48,117 nucleotides of DNA from Firmicutes bacterium ADurb.Bin182 (GTDB taxonomy: Bacteria; Bacillota; Clostridia; Christensenellales; CAG-138), in assembly GCA_002070205.1 (NCBI GenBank), contig MWCU01000125.1, positions 1 to 48,117 on the forward strand, in the 5' to 3' direction. Positions 17,434 through 25,853 of the stretch are shown here, piece after piece (position 1 is the first letter of the stretch; each line of letters opens with the position of its first letter). The notes beneath the pieces are model-generated. The model made no database searches, had not been told where the DNA came from, and saw only the letters and a program-made list of their open reading frames with translations. The position numbers and the translations under genes are program-made.

Positions 17434-18255
17434 TTGCCGGATATTTTGGAGAGGATCGAAAGAGCATATTCGTTCATCAGATCAAAGACGGACTCCCGCC
17501 CGGGGACAGGTCTTATACTTGGAAGCGGTTTGGGCGATTTCTGCGATAGTTTTGATAAATCTGTGGTCATACCCTTCGGCGAGATTCCGGATTTTCCGGC
17601 CGCGACTGTTGAGGGGCACAGGGGCGCGTTTGTGATAGGTAACTGCGGGGGAAAAAGCGTCGCTGCGCTCAGGGGCAGGCTTCATTATTACGAGGGATAC
17701 AGCCAAAGCGAGATAACGATGCCCGTTCGCGTCATGAAAAAACTCGGCGTAGAAACTCTTATTATAACCAACGCTGCGGGCGGAATCAATCTTTCCTTCT
17801 CGGAGGGCGCCTTGATGCTTATATCCGACCACATCAATTATTCGGGTTCAAATCCTTTGATAGGAAAAAACCTTGACGAATTCGGCCCGCGCTTTCCCGA
17901 CATGAGCGACGTTTACAGCAAGGAAGCAAGGGTGAAGATTAAAGAGATGGCTGAAGATTCCGGAATAAATCTATATGAAGGCGTATATGCCATGTATAGC
18001 GGACCAAGCTTTGAGACTCCCGCCGAGATCCGTTTCCTCAGATTGATCGGAGCGGATGCGGTCGGCATGTCCACGGTTCCGGAGGCAATCGTTGCGCGCC
18101 ACTGCGGCATGGAGGTCATAGGCATTTCATTGATTACAAATATGGCGGCGGGCATACTTGAAAAGAAGCTCAGTCATCTTGAAGTCATCGAAACGGCGAA
18201 CAGAGTCAAAGCTTCGTTTGCCCGGGTGCTGGATCTGGCTGTTTCGCTCGGGTAA
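17434..18255 (+). CDS. Purine-nucleoside phosphorylase (trimeric PNP/MTAP family)
   Basis: Splits purine nucleosides with phosphate. Motifs: ILGSGLGDFCDSF (phosphate loop), FPAATVEGHRG, ALRGRLHYYEGY, TNAAGGIN, ISDHIN, MYSGPSFETPAEIRF (purine/ribose site), GMSTVPEAIVARHCGMEV and ISLITNMAAG. I place the start at TTG 17434, nine bases behind AAAGGA; the in-frame ATG at 17425 directly abuts that site. It is followed 35 nt later by mtnA, so its physiological substrate may include 5'-methylthioinosine/adenosine or 5'-deoxynucleosides. Specificity cannot be read reliably by eye. Confidence 0.88.
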   Translation: MPDILERIERAYSFIRSKTDSRPGTGLILGSGLGDFCDSFDKSVVIPFGEIPDFPAATVEGHRGAFVIGNCGGKSVAALRGRLHYYEGYSQSEITMPVRVMKKLGVETLIITNAAGGINLSFSEGALMLISDHINYSGSNPLIGKNLDEFGPRFPDMSDVYSKEARVKIKEMAEDSGINLYEGVYAMYSGPSFETPAEIRFLRLIGADAVGMSTVPEAIVARHCGMEVIGISLITNMAAGILEKKLSHLEVIETANRVKASFARVLDLAVSLG

Positions 18256-18290
18256 TGTGAAAGCCTGTCAGCATAGAAAGGCGGACATCA

Positions 18291-19370
18291 ATGGATATAA
18301 ACGGCTTTACACATACGGACAATATAAGGCTGAGCGACGACCGCAAGCATGTCGTAATCGTGGATCAGACAAAGCTTCCGAATCGCCTCGAGTATTTCAA
18401 TATTGAAACCCCCCGGCAGCTTTTTGATGCCATATATGAGCTTAAGGTTAGAGGCGCACCCGCTATTGGGATCTGCGCGGCATACGGCATCTTTTGCCTG
18501 GCGCAGCAAATATCCGCTGAAAAGTATGATGAATTTTACGAAGAATTTAAAAGGATACGGGTCTATATAGAATCTTCGAGACCGACCGCGGTAAATCTCG
18601 GTTGGGCCCTTAAGAGAATGGAATCCGTGGTAATAGAAAACAGAGAAAAGCCGATTGGAAAAATCCTCGGGCTTCTTGAAAAAGAATGCCTCGCCATTCA
18701 TGAGGAAGACATGGCTATGTGCAAGTCCATTGCCGAGCACGGGCTTTCCCTCATTAAGGATGGCGACGGCGTGCTGACTCATTGCAACGCCGGACCGCTT
18801 GCGACATCCTGTTACGGCACGGCGCTCGGCCCGCTGTTTTTGGGAAGGGAAAAAGGCATGCGATTCCGTGTATATGCGGATGAAACGCGTCCGCTGCTTC
18901 AGGGCGCGAGGCTGACGGCGTATGAACTCGATAAAGCTGGTATAGACGTAACGCTGATCTGCGACAATATGGCTAGCATAGTCATGAAAAACGGATGGGT
19001 AAACGCTTGTTTTGTCGGATGTGACAGGGTTGCGGCTAACGGCGATACTGCGAATAAAATCGGTACAAGCGGCGTAGCTGTCATCGCGAAATATTACGGT
19101 ATACCCTTCTATGTGTTCGGGCCCACTTCTTCGATCGATATGAATTGCCAAACGGGCGCAGATATAAAAATCGAGCTTCGCGAGCCCGGGGAGATAAAAG
19201 AAAAGTTTTTCAAAGAGCCCATCGCCCCGGAAAGCGTGAAATGCTACAATCCGGCATTTGACATCACGGACAATTCGCTCATTTCCGGCATCGTAACCGA
19301 AAAGGGGATTTGCCGTCCGCCGTATACGAAAAGCATAGCGGAATTGTTCTGTAACAAACGAGAGCTCTGA
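18291..19370 (+). CDS. mtnA: S-methyl-5-thioribose-1-phosphate isomerase
   Basis: Converts methylthioribose-1-phosphate (or 5-deoxyribose-1-phosphate) to the 1-ulose phosphate in salvage of SAM by-products. The catalytic Cys lies in [18 protein letters not shown] and the catalytic Asp in [35 protein letters not shown] and [15 protein letters not shown] are the other family motifs. Length 359 is usual. Cotranscribed with the phosphorylase, which would supply the sugar-1-phosphate. None of the later mtn genes is in the window, so the product may instead enter a 5-deoxyribulose-1-P aldolase route. Confidence 0.93.
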   Translation: MDINGFTHTDNIRLSDDRKHVVIVDQTKLPNRLEYFNIETPRQLFDAIYELKVRGAPAIGICAAYGIFCLAQQISAEKYDEFYEEFKRIRVYIESSRPTAVNLGWALKRMESVVIENREKPIGKILGLLEKECLAIHEEDMAMCKSIAEHGLSLIKDGDGVLTHCNAGPLATSCYGTALGPLFLGREKGMRFRVYADETRPLLQGARLTAYELDKAGIDVTLICDNMASIVMKNGWVNACFVGCDRVAANGDTANKIGTSGVAVIAKYYGIPFYVFGPTSSIDMNCQTGADIKIELREPGEIKEKFFKEPIAPESVKCYNPAFDITDNSLISGIVTEKGICRPPYTKSIAELFCNKREL

Positions 19371-19385
19371 GAATCCAATGCGTAA

Positions 19386-19412
19386 AAAAGCCCGGCTGAT
19401 TGCCGGGCTTTT
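19386..19412. terminator. Bidirectional terminator after mtnA
   Basis: An 11-bp stem AAAAGCCCGGC / GCCGGGCTTTT around TGATT, with A- and T-runs on both sides. It serves mtnA and the convergent sortase gene. Confidence 0.85.
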
Positions 19413-19430
19413 CCGTAAAGTTGTTATGCG

Positions 19431-21182
19431 TCAGCTGACCGCTCTTAAGAATACATACAAGCGGGATTGCGCTGTAGACGAGTCATAATTGTCTCCGCAG
19501 GTTATGAGAACTATGCATTTATCATAATCGTTTACATTTACTCCGAAGTTCACTTCGGAGCGTCCGAGCTGATAATTGACCCATGTTCTGAATTCCGCGC
19601 CGGTAATATTAGGCTGCATGCTGTTGAACTGAAGCGTCGATTTCGGCTCGTTCGCTTTTGTTTCATAAAGAGCGAATATCTCCCATGAAGTGTATCCGCC
19701 CAGCGTAATGTTGAAGAAACGGTTGCCGGCGGGATTCTTCTTAAGAGAATCCTGCACGCGGTGCAGTTCGTGGAACATGGTCCCGCTCGAACGCATGTTG
19801 TGCCCGTTGATGGGCGTGATCTTTGTCATGCTGTTGTAGAACATGTAAATGGAGCCCTTGCTGTCGGAGCTGCCGGTATAGTTGCGCTGGTCGTAATACC
19901 AGGAGCTTCCGTGCAGGTTGGTACCGAACATGACGGGATAATCGATATTGGTGCCGGGTACATATATCCAGCCCTTAACGTCTTCGGGATACTTGGCTTT
20001 ACTCCTGACTTCCGCGAGGCGGCCGGGGACTCCCGCCCATTTTTGAGCCTGCTCCTGAGTCAGTACTGCCGATGAAGGCATATTGGAAGGCGGCGGGGGT
20101 GTGGTGGGAGCGGGCGTTGAACCGCTTAGAATCTCGATATCCACCTGTCTCGCATAGCCGGTGTAGCCGTTATATCCGATGAGATAGAAGCTTCCGCTGG
20201 AGCCTAATACCTCAACTTGCTTTCCTTTTTTGATCTCGGGGCAGCCGGTTACCCTTTCGGAAGAAGTGGTCGGGTTCTTCCTGAACCATACCAATTCCTT
20301 GGTAATGCCGAAAACACCCGTCGAAGGAACGGTAGAGGGGGTAGGGGTCGGCGCGGTGCCGCTGTCGATGCGGATATCGATCTGCCTTGCGTAACCGGTG
20401 TATCCTTTATATCCGATGAGATAGAATGTACCGCTTGAACCTAGTATCTCAACTCGCTGTCCGGATTTAATCTCGGTGCAGCCGGCAACTCTCACCGAGT
20501 CGGTGGCGGGGTACTGCCTGAACCACACCAGTTCCTTTGTTGTTCCGAAAACGCCGGTTGACGGAACGGGGGAAGGCGAGGGAGAAGGGGAGGGGGATGA
20601 TGAAGATTCCAAATCCACATCCTGCTGTCTCGCAAAACCTATGTAGCCTCTGTATCTGATTTGATAGAAGCTGCCGCTCGAACCGAGTATCTCTACCCTT
20701 TCACCGGTTGCGATTGTGGGGCACTCGGGTATTCGCGCGGAAGAAAGAGACGCGTTGATTCTGAACCACACGGGCTCATTCGTGATGCCCGTATTTCCCG
20801 TAACAGGACCGGTACTCGGGTTAAGCTTTACATAGCTTGCCGACAAATACCCCACATAGCCTTTGTAGCTTACCTTGTACCATCCAGAAAGTATTTCCAG
20901 AATGCCGACGGTTTCGCCTCTCGGCACTTTATCGCAGCCGCTTACCTGGCTGTAGGAAGTGCTTGGACCGGTACGGAAGTTTACGTTGCCCGTGGTGATG
21001 CCCGTCTGGCCTGTGCCGGGACCTTGCTGCGCAGGAGCGGGGGTTCCGAAATCGAAACCGCTCCCCACTGAAGGAGTTGCCCAGTTTCCGAAACCGGCGG
21101 AGGCAGTAGACGCCAAAACGCCCAGCAGCATCACGCCGAGAACAAGGGCACATACGCTTTTAGTCAATTTTGTTCGTTTCAT
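19431..21182 (-). CDS. Secreted class B sortase with four SH3b domains
   Basis: A 583-residue exported protein. A signal peptide with a predicted cut after ASA (residue 29) is followed by four bacterial SH3 repeats (about 58-120, 131-195, 208-278, 290-358), the last three nearly alike (GSSGxFYLIGYKGYTGYARQ), separated by Ser/Pro and Thr/Pro linkers. Residues 375-583 are a sortase B-type domain with His461 (PINGHNMRS), Cys562 (LITCGD) and Arg574 (SRLYVF). Ordinary SrtB enzymes are held by an uncleaved N-terminal helix; here the SH3 domains may instead bind the wall. No substrate with a sorting signal is visible nearby. It may share a transcript with the membrane protein upstream. Confidence 0.88.
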   Translation of the reverse strand: MKRTKLTKSVCALVLGVMLLGVLASTASAGFGNWATPSVGSGFDFGTPAPAQQGPGTGQTGITTGNVNFRTGPSTSYSQVSGCDKVPRGETVGILEILSGWYKVSYKGYVGYLSASYVKLNPSTGPVTGNTGITNEPVWFRINASLSSARIPECPTIATGERVEILGSSGSFYQIRYRGYIGFARQQDVDLESSSSPSPSPSPSPVPSTGVFGTTKELVWFRQYPATDSVRVAGCTEIKSGQRVEILGSSGTFYLIGYKGYTGYARQIDIRIDSGTAPTPTPSTVPSTGVFGITKELVWFRKNPTTSSERVTGCPEIKKGKQVEVLGSSGSFYLIGYNGYTGYARQVDIEILSGSTPAPTTPPPPSNMPSSAVLTQEQAQKWAGVPGRLAEVRSKAKYPEDVKGWIYVPGTNIDYPVMFGTNLHGSSWYYDQRNYTGSSDSKGSIYMFYNSMTKITPINGHNMRSSGTMFHELHRVQDSLKKNPAGNRFFNITLGGYTSWEIFALYETKANEPKSTLQFNSMQPNITGAEFRTWVNYQLGRSEVNFGVNVNDYDKCIVLITCGDNYDSSTAQSRLYVFLRAVS

Positions 21183-21251
21183 GTTTCGTATCCTTTCTGG
21201 TCTTGATCATATTGATTGTTCCTTAATGCATGGATTTCATACGCAGCAAGC

Positions 21252-21623
21252 TTATTCGGATTTATCCTCGTCGTCAAAGTCGAAAGCGGGATGTTTCTTG
21301 CTTTTCGGCAGCTGTTCCTCCGGCTTTACGCTCCTGTCCGTCAGCCTGACCGTGAACACTATTAAAGCGATAAAGCCCAGCATAAGGGCACACCAAAGTG
21401 CGATGCTCAAGGTTTTGTTCCAGTTGAGAATGGAGGAGAGAGCTTGCAAGATCGAAAGGAAAGACAGTCCGAACAGAGCTGCTCGAAGAGTCTTGCGGTA
21501 TTTTTCTTCCTTTCCCTTTTTAACGTTGGGGTTTTCGTAGATTTTGCCTTTGCCCGTGACAGCGCTTATCAGAAGATACGCGCCCGCGGCCAGCATAAAT
21601 ATATCCAGCATTTGAAGCGGCAT
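21252..21623 (-). CDS. Small membrane protein of unknown function
   Basis: A 123-residue protein with about three membrane helices (residues 4-22, 47-67, 72-94) and an acidic C-terminal tail ending FDFDDEDKSE. A charged stretch NPNVKKGKEEKYRKT follows the first helix. The start at 21623 is set by a GGGGGAAA ribosome site. It sits between cysS and the sortase gene on the same strand with gaps of 132 and 69 nt. I do not recognise the family. Confidence 0.7.
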   Translation of the reverse strand: MPLQMLDIFMLAAGAYLLISAVTGKGKIYENPNVKKGKEEKYRKTLRAALFGLSFLSILQALSSILNWNKTLSIALWCALMLGFIALIVFTVRLTDRSVKPEEQLPKSKKHPAFDFDDEDKSE

Positions 21624-21755
21624 AATTTCCCCCTTTCGTTTCCACACTTGCCAAATCATATTTTACCAATAAACGCCTGTAAAGGGCAACAGCGGCCGAA
21701 GAGGCAAATGTAAATAATAAGTTAATTTGTTTATGCACTGAATAATACGCGCTTT

Positions 21756-23153
21756 TTACAGCGGTTTGAGCCTTGCGCCGTCCTTGCCGTCCTCGACCGC
21801 GAAGCCCATGCTTTTCAGTTTTTCGCGAAGTTCGTCCGCGCGCTTAAAGTCTTTCTCCATTCTGGCCGCAGTTCTTTCCGCCAAAATCATCAAGGCTTCC
21901 TTCGGGTAAACCGTATCTTTCCTGCCGAGGTCCAATCCCAATACGCCCGAGAGCTCGTCAAAGAACGAAGAGGCTTTATTAACGGCGTCAATGCCGCATC
22001 TTTCCGTAACAAATACATTGCTCGCTCTTGCGAAATCAAAAAGCACTCCGAGCGCGTCAGCTGTGTTCAAATCGTCGTCCATTGCCGCGATAAACGCTTC
22101 TTTATAGGATTTGACGGACCGTATAAACTCTTCGTCGTTCAAAGCGGTATAGGGGAGCGCGTTAGTTTTTGCGTCCTCTATGCGCTCTTTGGCTGTTATC
22201 AACCTTGTAAGGGCGGACTGCGCCTGTTCCATAAGCTCATCCGAAAAGTTAACGGGGTTTCTGTAGTGGGCTCCCAGCATGAACAGGCGGACTGCCCGGG
22301 GATCATAGGAATTCGTGATATCCCTTACCAGGAAAAAGTTATTTAGGGATTTGGACATCTTCTGGTTGTTGATATTGATAAATCCGTTGTGCATCCAATA
22401 TCTCGCAAACGGCTTTCCCGTCGCGGCTTCGCTTTGGGCGATTTCGTTTTCATGGTGAGGGAACACAAGATCCTGTCCGCCGCAATGAATATCGAAAGTT
22501 TCTCCCAAAATGCTCATACTCATTGCTGAGCATTCGATGTGCCATCCCGGTCTTCCCGGGCCCCAGGGCGACTGCCACGCGGGTTCGCCCGGCTTTGAAC
22601 CCTTCCACAGCGCAAAGTCCAAAGGATCCAGCTTTTGCTCCCCCGGGTTTATCCTTGCTCCCGATTCCAAGTCGTCTATGCTTTGGCCGGAAAGCTTCCC
22701 GTAATCTTTGAAGCTTCTGACTGAAAAGTAAACGTCACCGTCCGGGGTCGGATACGCATGACCGTTATCTATAAGGAGCTGCACAAGCGAAATGATGGAA
22801 TCGATATGCTCCGTGGCTCTCGGATTTGCCGTCGCACGCTTTATGCCGAGCGAATCGGCGTCTTTATAATACTCATTGATATACCGGTCTGCGATTTCTC
22901 TGTAGGTCGAATTCTCCTCGTTGGCTTTCTTGATTACTTTATCGTCGATGTCAGTGAAATTCTGCACGAAAGTGACCTCAAAACCCTTGTATTCCAAAAA
23001 CCTTCTCAGAGTATCGAATACGATGAAAGGCCTTGCGTTACCTATATGAAACAGGTTGTATACGGTGGGACCGCAGACGTACATGGAGATCTTCCCCGGC
23101 ACTTTTGGGACCAGCTCTTCTTTTTGTCTCGTCATCGTATTGAATATTTGCAT
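21756..23153 (-). CDS. cysS: Cysteinyl-tRNA synthetase
   Basis: Charges tRNA-Cys. A class I synthetase with HIGN at 36-39 and KMSKS at 265-269. The zinc ligands are Cys27 (MYVCGPTVYN), Cys208 (WHIECSAM), His233 (FPHHENE) and Glu237. The FDIHCGGQDLVFPHHENEIAQ block is diagnostic. Length 465 is typical. The start at 23153 follows AAAGGA. A promoter is seen at 23189-23217 on the minus strand. Confidence 0.97.
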   Translation of the reverse strand: MQIFNTMTRQKEELVPKVPGKISMYVCGPTVYNLFHIGNARPFIVFDTLRRFLEYKGFEVTFVQNFTDIDDKVIKKANEENSTYREIADRYINEYYKDADSLGIKRATANPRATEHIDSIISLVQLLIDNGHAYPTPDGDVYFSVRSFKDYGKLSGQSIDDLESGARINPGEQKLDPLDFALWKGSKPGEPAWQSPWGPGRPGWHIECSAMSMSILGETFDIHCGGQDLVFPHHENEIAQSEAATGKPFARYWMHNGFININNQKMSKSLNNFFLVRDITNSYDPRAVRLFMLGAHYRNPVNFSDELMEQAQSALTRLITAKERIEDAKTNALPYTALNDEEFIRSVKSYKEAFIAAMDDDLNTADALGVLFDFARASNVFVTERCGIDAVNKASSFFDELSGVLGLDLGRKDTVYPKEALMILAERTAARMEKDFKRADELREKLKSMGFAVEDGKDGARLKPL

Positions 23154-23188
23154 CGAATCATCCTTTGCCAGCTTTTAGTGTATGTACC

Positions 23189-23217
23189 ATTGTATAGTTT
23201 TTGATTAAAACATGCAA
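23189..23217 (-). promoter_or_regulatory. Promoter of cysS
   Basis: On the minus strand: TTGCAT at 23212-23217, a 17-nt spacer and TACAAT at 23189-23194. Confidence 0.5.
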
Positions 23218-23297
23218 TAACTTTCGCCCGTTGCTTCAAAGCTTTGTTTTGCAAGCCGGATTTTTGAGCCGTGCTTCCCGCAGGTTATAATTAGCAC

Positions 23298-23326
23298 TTG
23301 TAAACGAAGCTCGGAAGTGATATAAT
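23298..23326 (+). promoter_or_regulatory. Promoter of the riboswitch-ribU transcript
   Basis: TTGTAA at 23298-23303, a 17-nt spacer and a perfect TATAAT at 23321-23326. The start of transcription would fall right at the base of the riboswitch. Confidence 0.7.
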
Positions 23327-23333
23327 TCCGTCA

Positions 23334-23465
23334 GATGCTTCGGGGCGGGGTGAGATTCCCCACCGGCGGTGATGCAGTTTCGTCTGATAAGCCCGCGAGC
23401 CTTCCCAAGGTCGAATCGGTGAGATTCCGATGCCGACGGTAACAGTCCGGATGAGAGAAGCAATG
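23334..23465 (+). ncRNA. FMN riboswitch (RFN element)
   Basis: The conserved core is complete: GGGGCGGGGTGAGATTCCCC, the CACCGGCGGTGAT arm, GCCCGCGAGCC, GGTGAGATTCCGATGCCGACGG, then GTCCGGATGAGAGAAG. The closing stem pairs ATGCTTC with GAAGCAAT. FMN binding should let the terminator at 23482-23510 form and shut off ribU. Confidence 0.95.
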
Positions 23466-23481
23466 CCAAAAGCGCATTTCG

Positions 23482-23510
23482 CCCCGTGTTTCGCACGGGG
23501 TTTTTATTTT
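23482..23510 (+). terminator. Riboswitch expression-platform terminator
   Basis: A 7-bp stem CCCCGTG / CACGGGG with a 5-nt loop, followed by TTTTTATTTT, between the FMN aptamer and ribU. Confidence 0.9.
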
Positions 23511-23549
23511 TCTCGCAGCATCTGAATAATTTATTTGGGAGGGCTTTAT

Positions 23550-24143
23550 ATGAGAAGCAAATTTGTTAAAAAGCTGGTCAGGATGGGACTGCTGTGCGCG
23601 CTGTCCATAGTGCTTGTGTATTTGGTGCATTTTCCGATTTTTCCGTCCGCACCGTTTCTTGAGTATGACATGGCGGATGTGCCCATATTCATAGGCGCGT
23701 TCATGTACGGTCCCGCTTCGGGTCTTGTTCTTACGGCGGTCGTTTCCGTTTTGCAGTGGCTTCTGATCTCACCTCAAAGCGGGTGGGTGGGCGCCGTCAT
23801 GCATTTTTTCGCCACAGGCGCATTCGTCGTGGCGGCCGGTCTTATTTACAGGCATTTTCACACGCGAAAAGGCGCTTTCCTCGGGCTGATCGCGGGAACG
23901 CTTTCGATGACGCTTATGATGATACCGCTCAATCTCGTGTTTACCGTACATTTTTACGGTACGCCAGCTGAGGTTGTTCGCTCCATGATGCTGCCCGTCA
24001 TCATTCCCTTCAATCTTATCAAGGCAGCCGGCAATTCGGTTATCACGTTTTTGCTTTATAAGAGCGTAGGTTCCGCTTTAAGGCTCGAACGCGGCGGCGC
24101 GGCTTCAACAAAAGGAAAAGCCGAGCCCGAATGCGGGCAGTAA
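23550..24143 (+). CDS. ribU: Riboflavin ECF transporter S component
   Basis: The substrate-binding membrane subunit of an energy-coupling-factor importer for riboflavin, 197 residues with about six helices. The motif FPIFPSAPFLEYDMADVPIFIGAF is typical of RibU, and the FMN riboswitch directly upstream confirms the substrate class. ATG at 23550 follows GGGAGGG. The shared EcfAA'T energising module is not in the window. The tail after the last helix is charged. Confidence 0.93.
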   Translation: MRSKFVKKLVRMGLLCALSIVLVYLVHFPIFPSAPFLEYDMADVPIFIGAFMYGPASGLVLTAVVSVLQWLLISPQSGWVGAVMHFFATGAFVVAAGLIYRHFHTRKGAFLGLIAGTLSMTLMMIPLNLVFTVHFYGTPAEVVRSMMLPVIIPFNLIKAAGNSVITFLLYKSVGSALRLERGGAASTKGKAEPECGQ

Positions 24144-24207
24144 CTGCCTCTTCAAGCGAAAGAGCCATTTGAGATATTGCCCGGCGAATGCGCGGTTCGC
24201 TTCAGAG

Positions 24208-24240
24208 CGCCGGAGAAGTGCAGACTTCCCCGGCGTTTTT
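24208..24240 (+). terminator. Terminator after ribU
   Basis: A long stem (CGCCGG / CCGGCG, one mismatch, then GAAGT / ACTTC) around GCAG, followed by TTTTT. Confidence 0.8.
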
Positions 24241-24326
24241 GATGCGGCTAAATCCTGCGCGCTCAGCTTGCACAGCCGGCTGTTATGCGATATATTGATA
24301 GCAGCGACTTATTCAGCGGGTATATA

Positions 24327-25853
24327 ATGAATCGTTCTTCAGGCATATTAATGCATATTTCATCGCTGCCCTCGCCGTACGGGATCGGTACTTTCGGAAA
24401 AGCGGCGTTCGAGTTCGCTGATTTCTTGTGCTCGGCGGGGCAGAAATACTGGCAGATGCTTCCGCTGTCTCCTTCAGGATTCGGAGATTCGCCCTACCAG
24501 TCGTTTTCCGTATTTGCAGGCAATCCTTTATTTATCGACCCCGAGCTGCTTATCGAGGATTCCCTTCTGACAAAATGGGAAGCTCAAGACTTCGACTGCT
24601 CGGGCGACTCCCGCTATGTCGATTACGGATCGCTTATTCAAAAACGCCCCTTTATTTTAAGAGCTGCGTTTTCCCGGGGGTATTCGCGATACCGGGAGGA
24701 AATCGAGGCATTCAAGTCAGACAACTCGCATTGGCTTTTTGACTATGCGCTTTTTATGGCGGTCAAATCCCGGTTCGGCATGCGCTCGTGGCAGGATTGG
24801 GAGGATGAAGCAATCAAGCGCCGCGAAAAGGACGCTTTGGGAATATGCTTGAGAGAACTTAGCGAAGAAATCGATTATTGCGTATTTTGCCAATATCTTT
24901 TCTTTAAGCAGTGGAGTCGGCTTAAAAACTATATTGCGTCCAAAGGGATTTCCGTAATCGGCGATATCCCTGTTTATCCCGCTTTGGATTCGGCGGACGT
25001 CTGGGCGCATCCGGAACTTTTTGCGCTGGACAGGGATTTTAAGCCCGAATTCGTTGCGGGCGTTCCCCCCGATTACTTCTCAAAAACGGGGCAGCTCTGG
25101 GGGAATCCCCTATACGACTGGGAGCGCATGGGGAAGAACGGCTTTGCATGGTGGATGGAGCGGATAAAGGGATCCCGGAAAATTTACGATGTGATACGCC
25201 TCGACCACTTCAGGGGACTATCCGAATATTGGGCAGTACCTTTCGGGGAGAAAACCGCCGAAAACGGCGAATGGAAACAGGGCCCCGGAAAGCGGTTCAT
25301 TGACGCGCTCAAAGCGCATTTTCCGGAGCTCGATGTCATTGCCGAAGACCTCGGCTATATGACGGAAGAGGTTCGCGGCCTGTTAAAATATTCGGGTTAC
25401 CCGGGCATGAAGGTCCTTCAATTTGCATTTGATCCGAAAGAACCCGGCGATCACCTGCCGCATAACTTAACGAAAAACACCGTACTGTATACCGGCACTC
25501 ACGACAATGAAACGCTTAAAGGCTTCATAAAAAGCTCGTCCGATGCGACTCTTAGGTACATTCAAGAATACTTATGCGTTTCGCGCAAAGAGGATATCGT
25601 ATGGGGCATTTTGCGGGCAGGCATGAGCTCGGTTTCGGACCTGTTCATCGCTCAAATGCAGGATTATCTTGAACTCGACAACGATTCGCGTATGAATACG
25701 CCTTCCGTGCCGTGCGGTAATTGGAAATGGCGGATGACTTCCCTGAAAGCGGCTTCGGATCTGTCGGGACGCATCAGGAGAATGACCGAACTGTACGGGC
25801 GCCTTAATGATTGGGGGAAATCCTTTGAAACAAACCAGAAAAGCGGCCGTTAA
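24327..25853 (+). CDS. malQ: 4-alpha-glucanotransferase (amylomaltase)
   Basis: Transfers alpha-1,4-glucan segments between maltodextrins in the cytoplasm. A GH77 protein of 508 residues: MNRSSGILMHISSLPSPYGIGTFG, the SPSGFGDSPYQSFS loop, DIPVYPALDSADVWAHPELF, IRLDHFRGLSEYWAVP (catalytic Asp), VIAEDLGYM (acid/base Glu) and YTGTHDNETLKGF (third carboxylate). The ATG at 24327 matches the family start although its ribosome site is weak; an earlier in-frame ATG at 24285 adds sequence that does not fit. It overlaps the next gene by 29 nt. Confidence 0.95.
   Translation: MNRSSGILMHISSLPSPYGIGTFGKAAFEFADFLCSAGQKYWQMLPLSPSGFGDSPYQSFSVFAGNPLFIDPELLIEDSLLTKWEAQDFDCSGDSRYVDYGSLIQKRPFILRAAFSRGYSRYREEIEAFKSDNSHWLFDYALFMAVKSRFGMRSWQDWEDEAIKRREKDALGICLRELSEEIDYCVFCQYLFFKQWSRLKNYIASKGISVIGDIPVYPALDSADVWAHPELFALDRDFKPEFVAGVPPDYFSKTGQLWGNPLYDWERMGKNGFAWWMERIKGSRKIYDVIRLDHFRGLSEYWAVPFGEKTAENGEWKQGPGKRFIDALKAHFPELDVIAEDLGYMTEEVRGLLKYSGYPGMKVLQFAFDPKEPGDHLPHNLTKNTVLYTGTHDNETLKGFIKSSSDATLRYIQEYLCVSRKEDIVWGILRAGMSSVSDLFIAQMQDYLELDNDSRMNTPSVPCGNWKWRMTSLKAASDLSGRIRRMTELYGRLNDWGKSFETNQKSGR

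Noticed and set aside
18288..19151. A 287-codon open frame opposite mtnA
   Set aside because: Antisense shadow of mtnA without a ribosome site or recognisable motifs.
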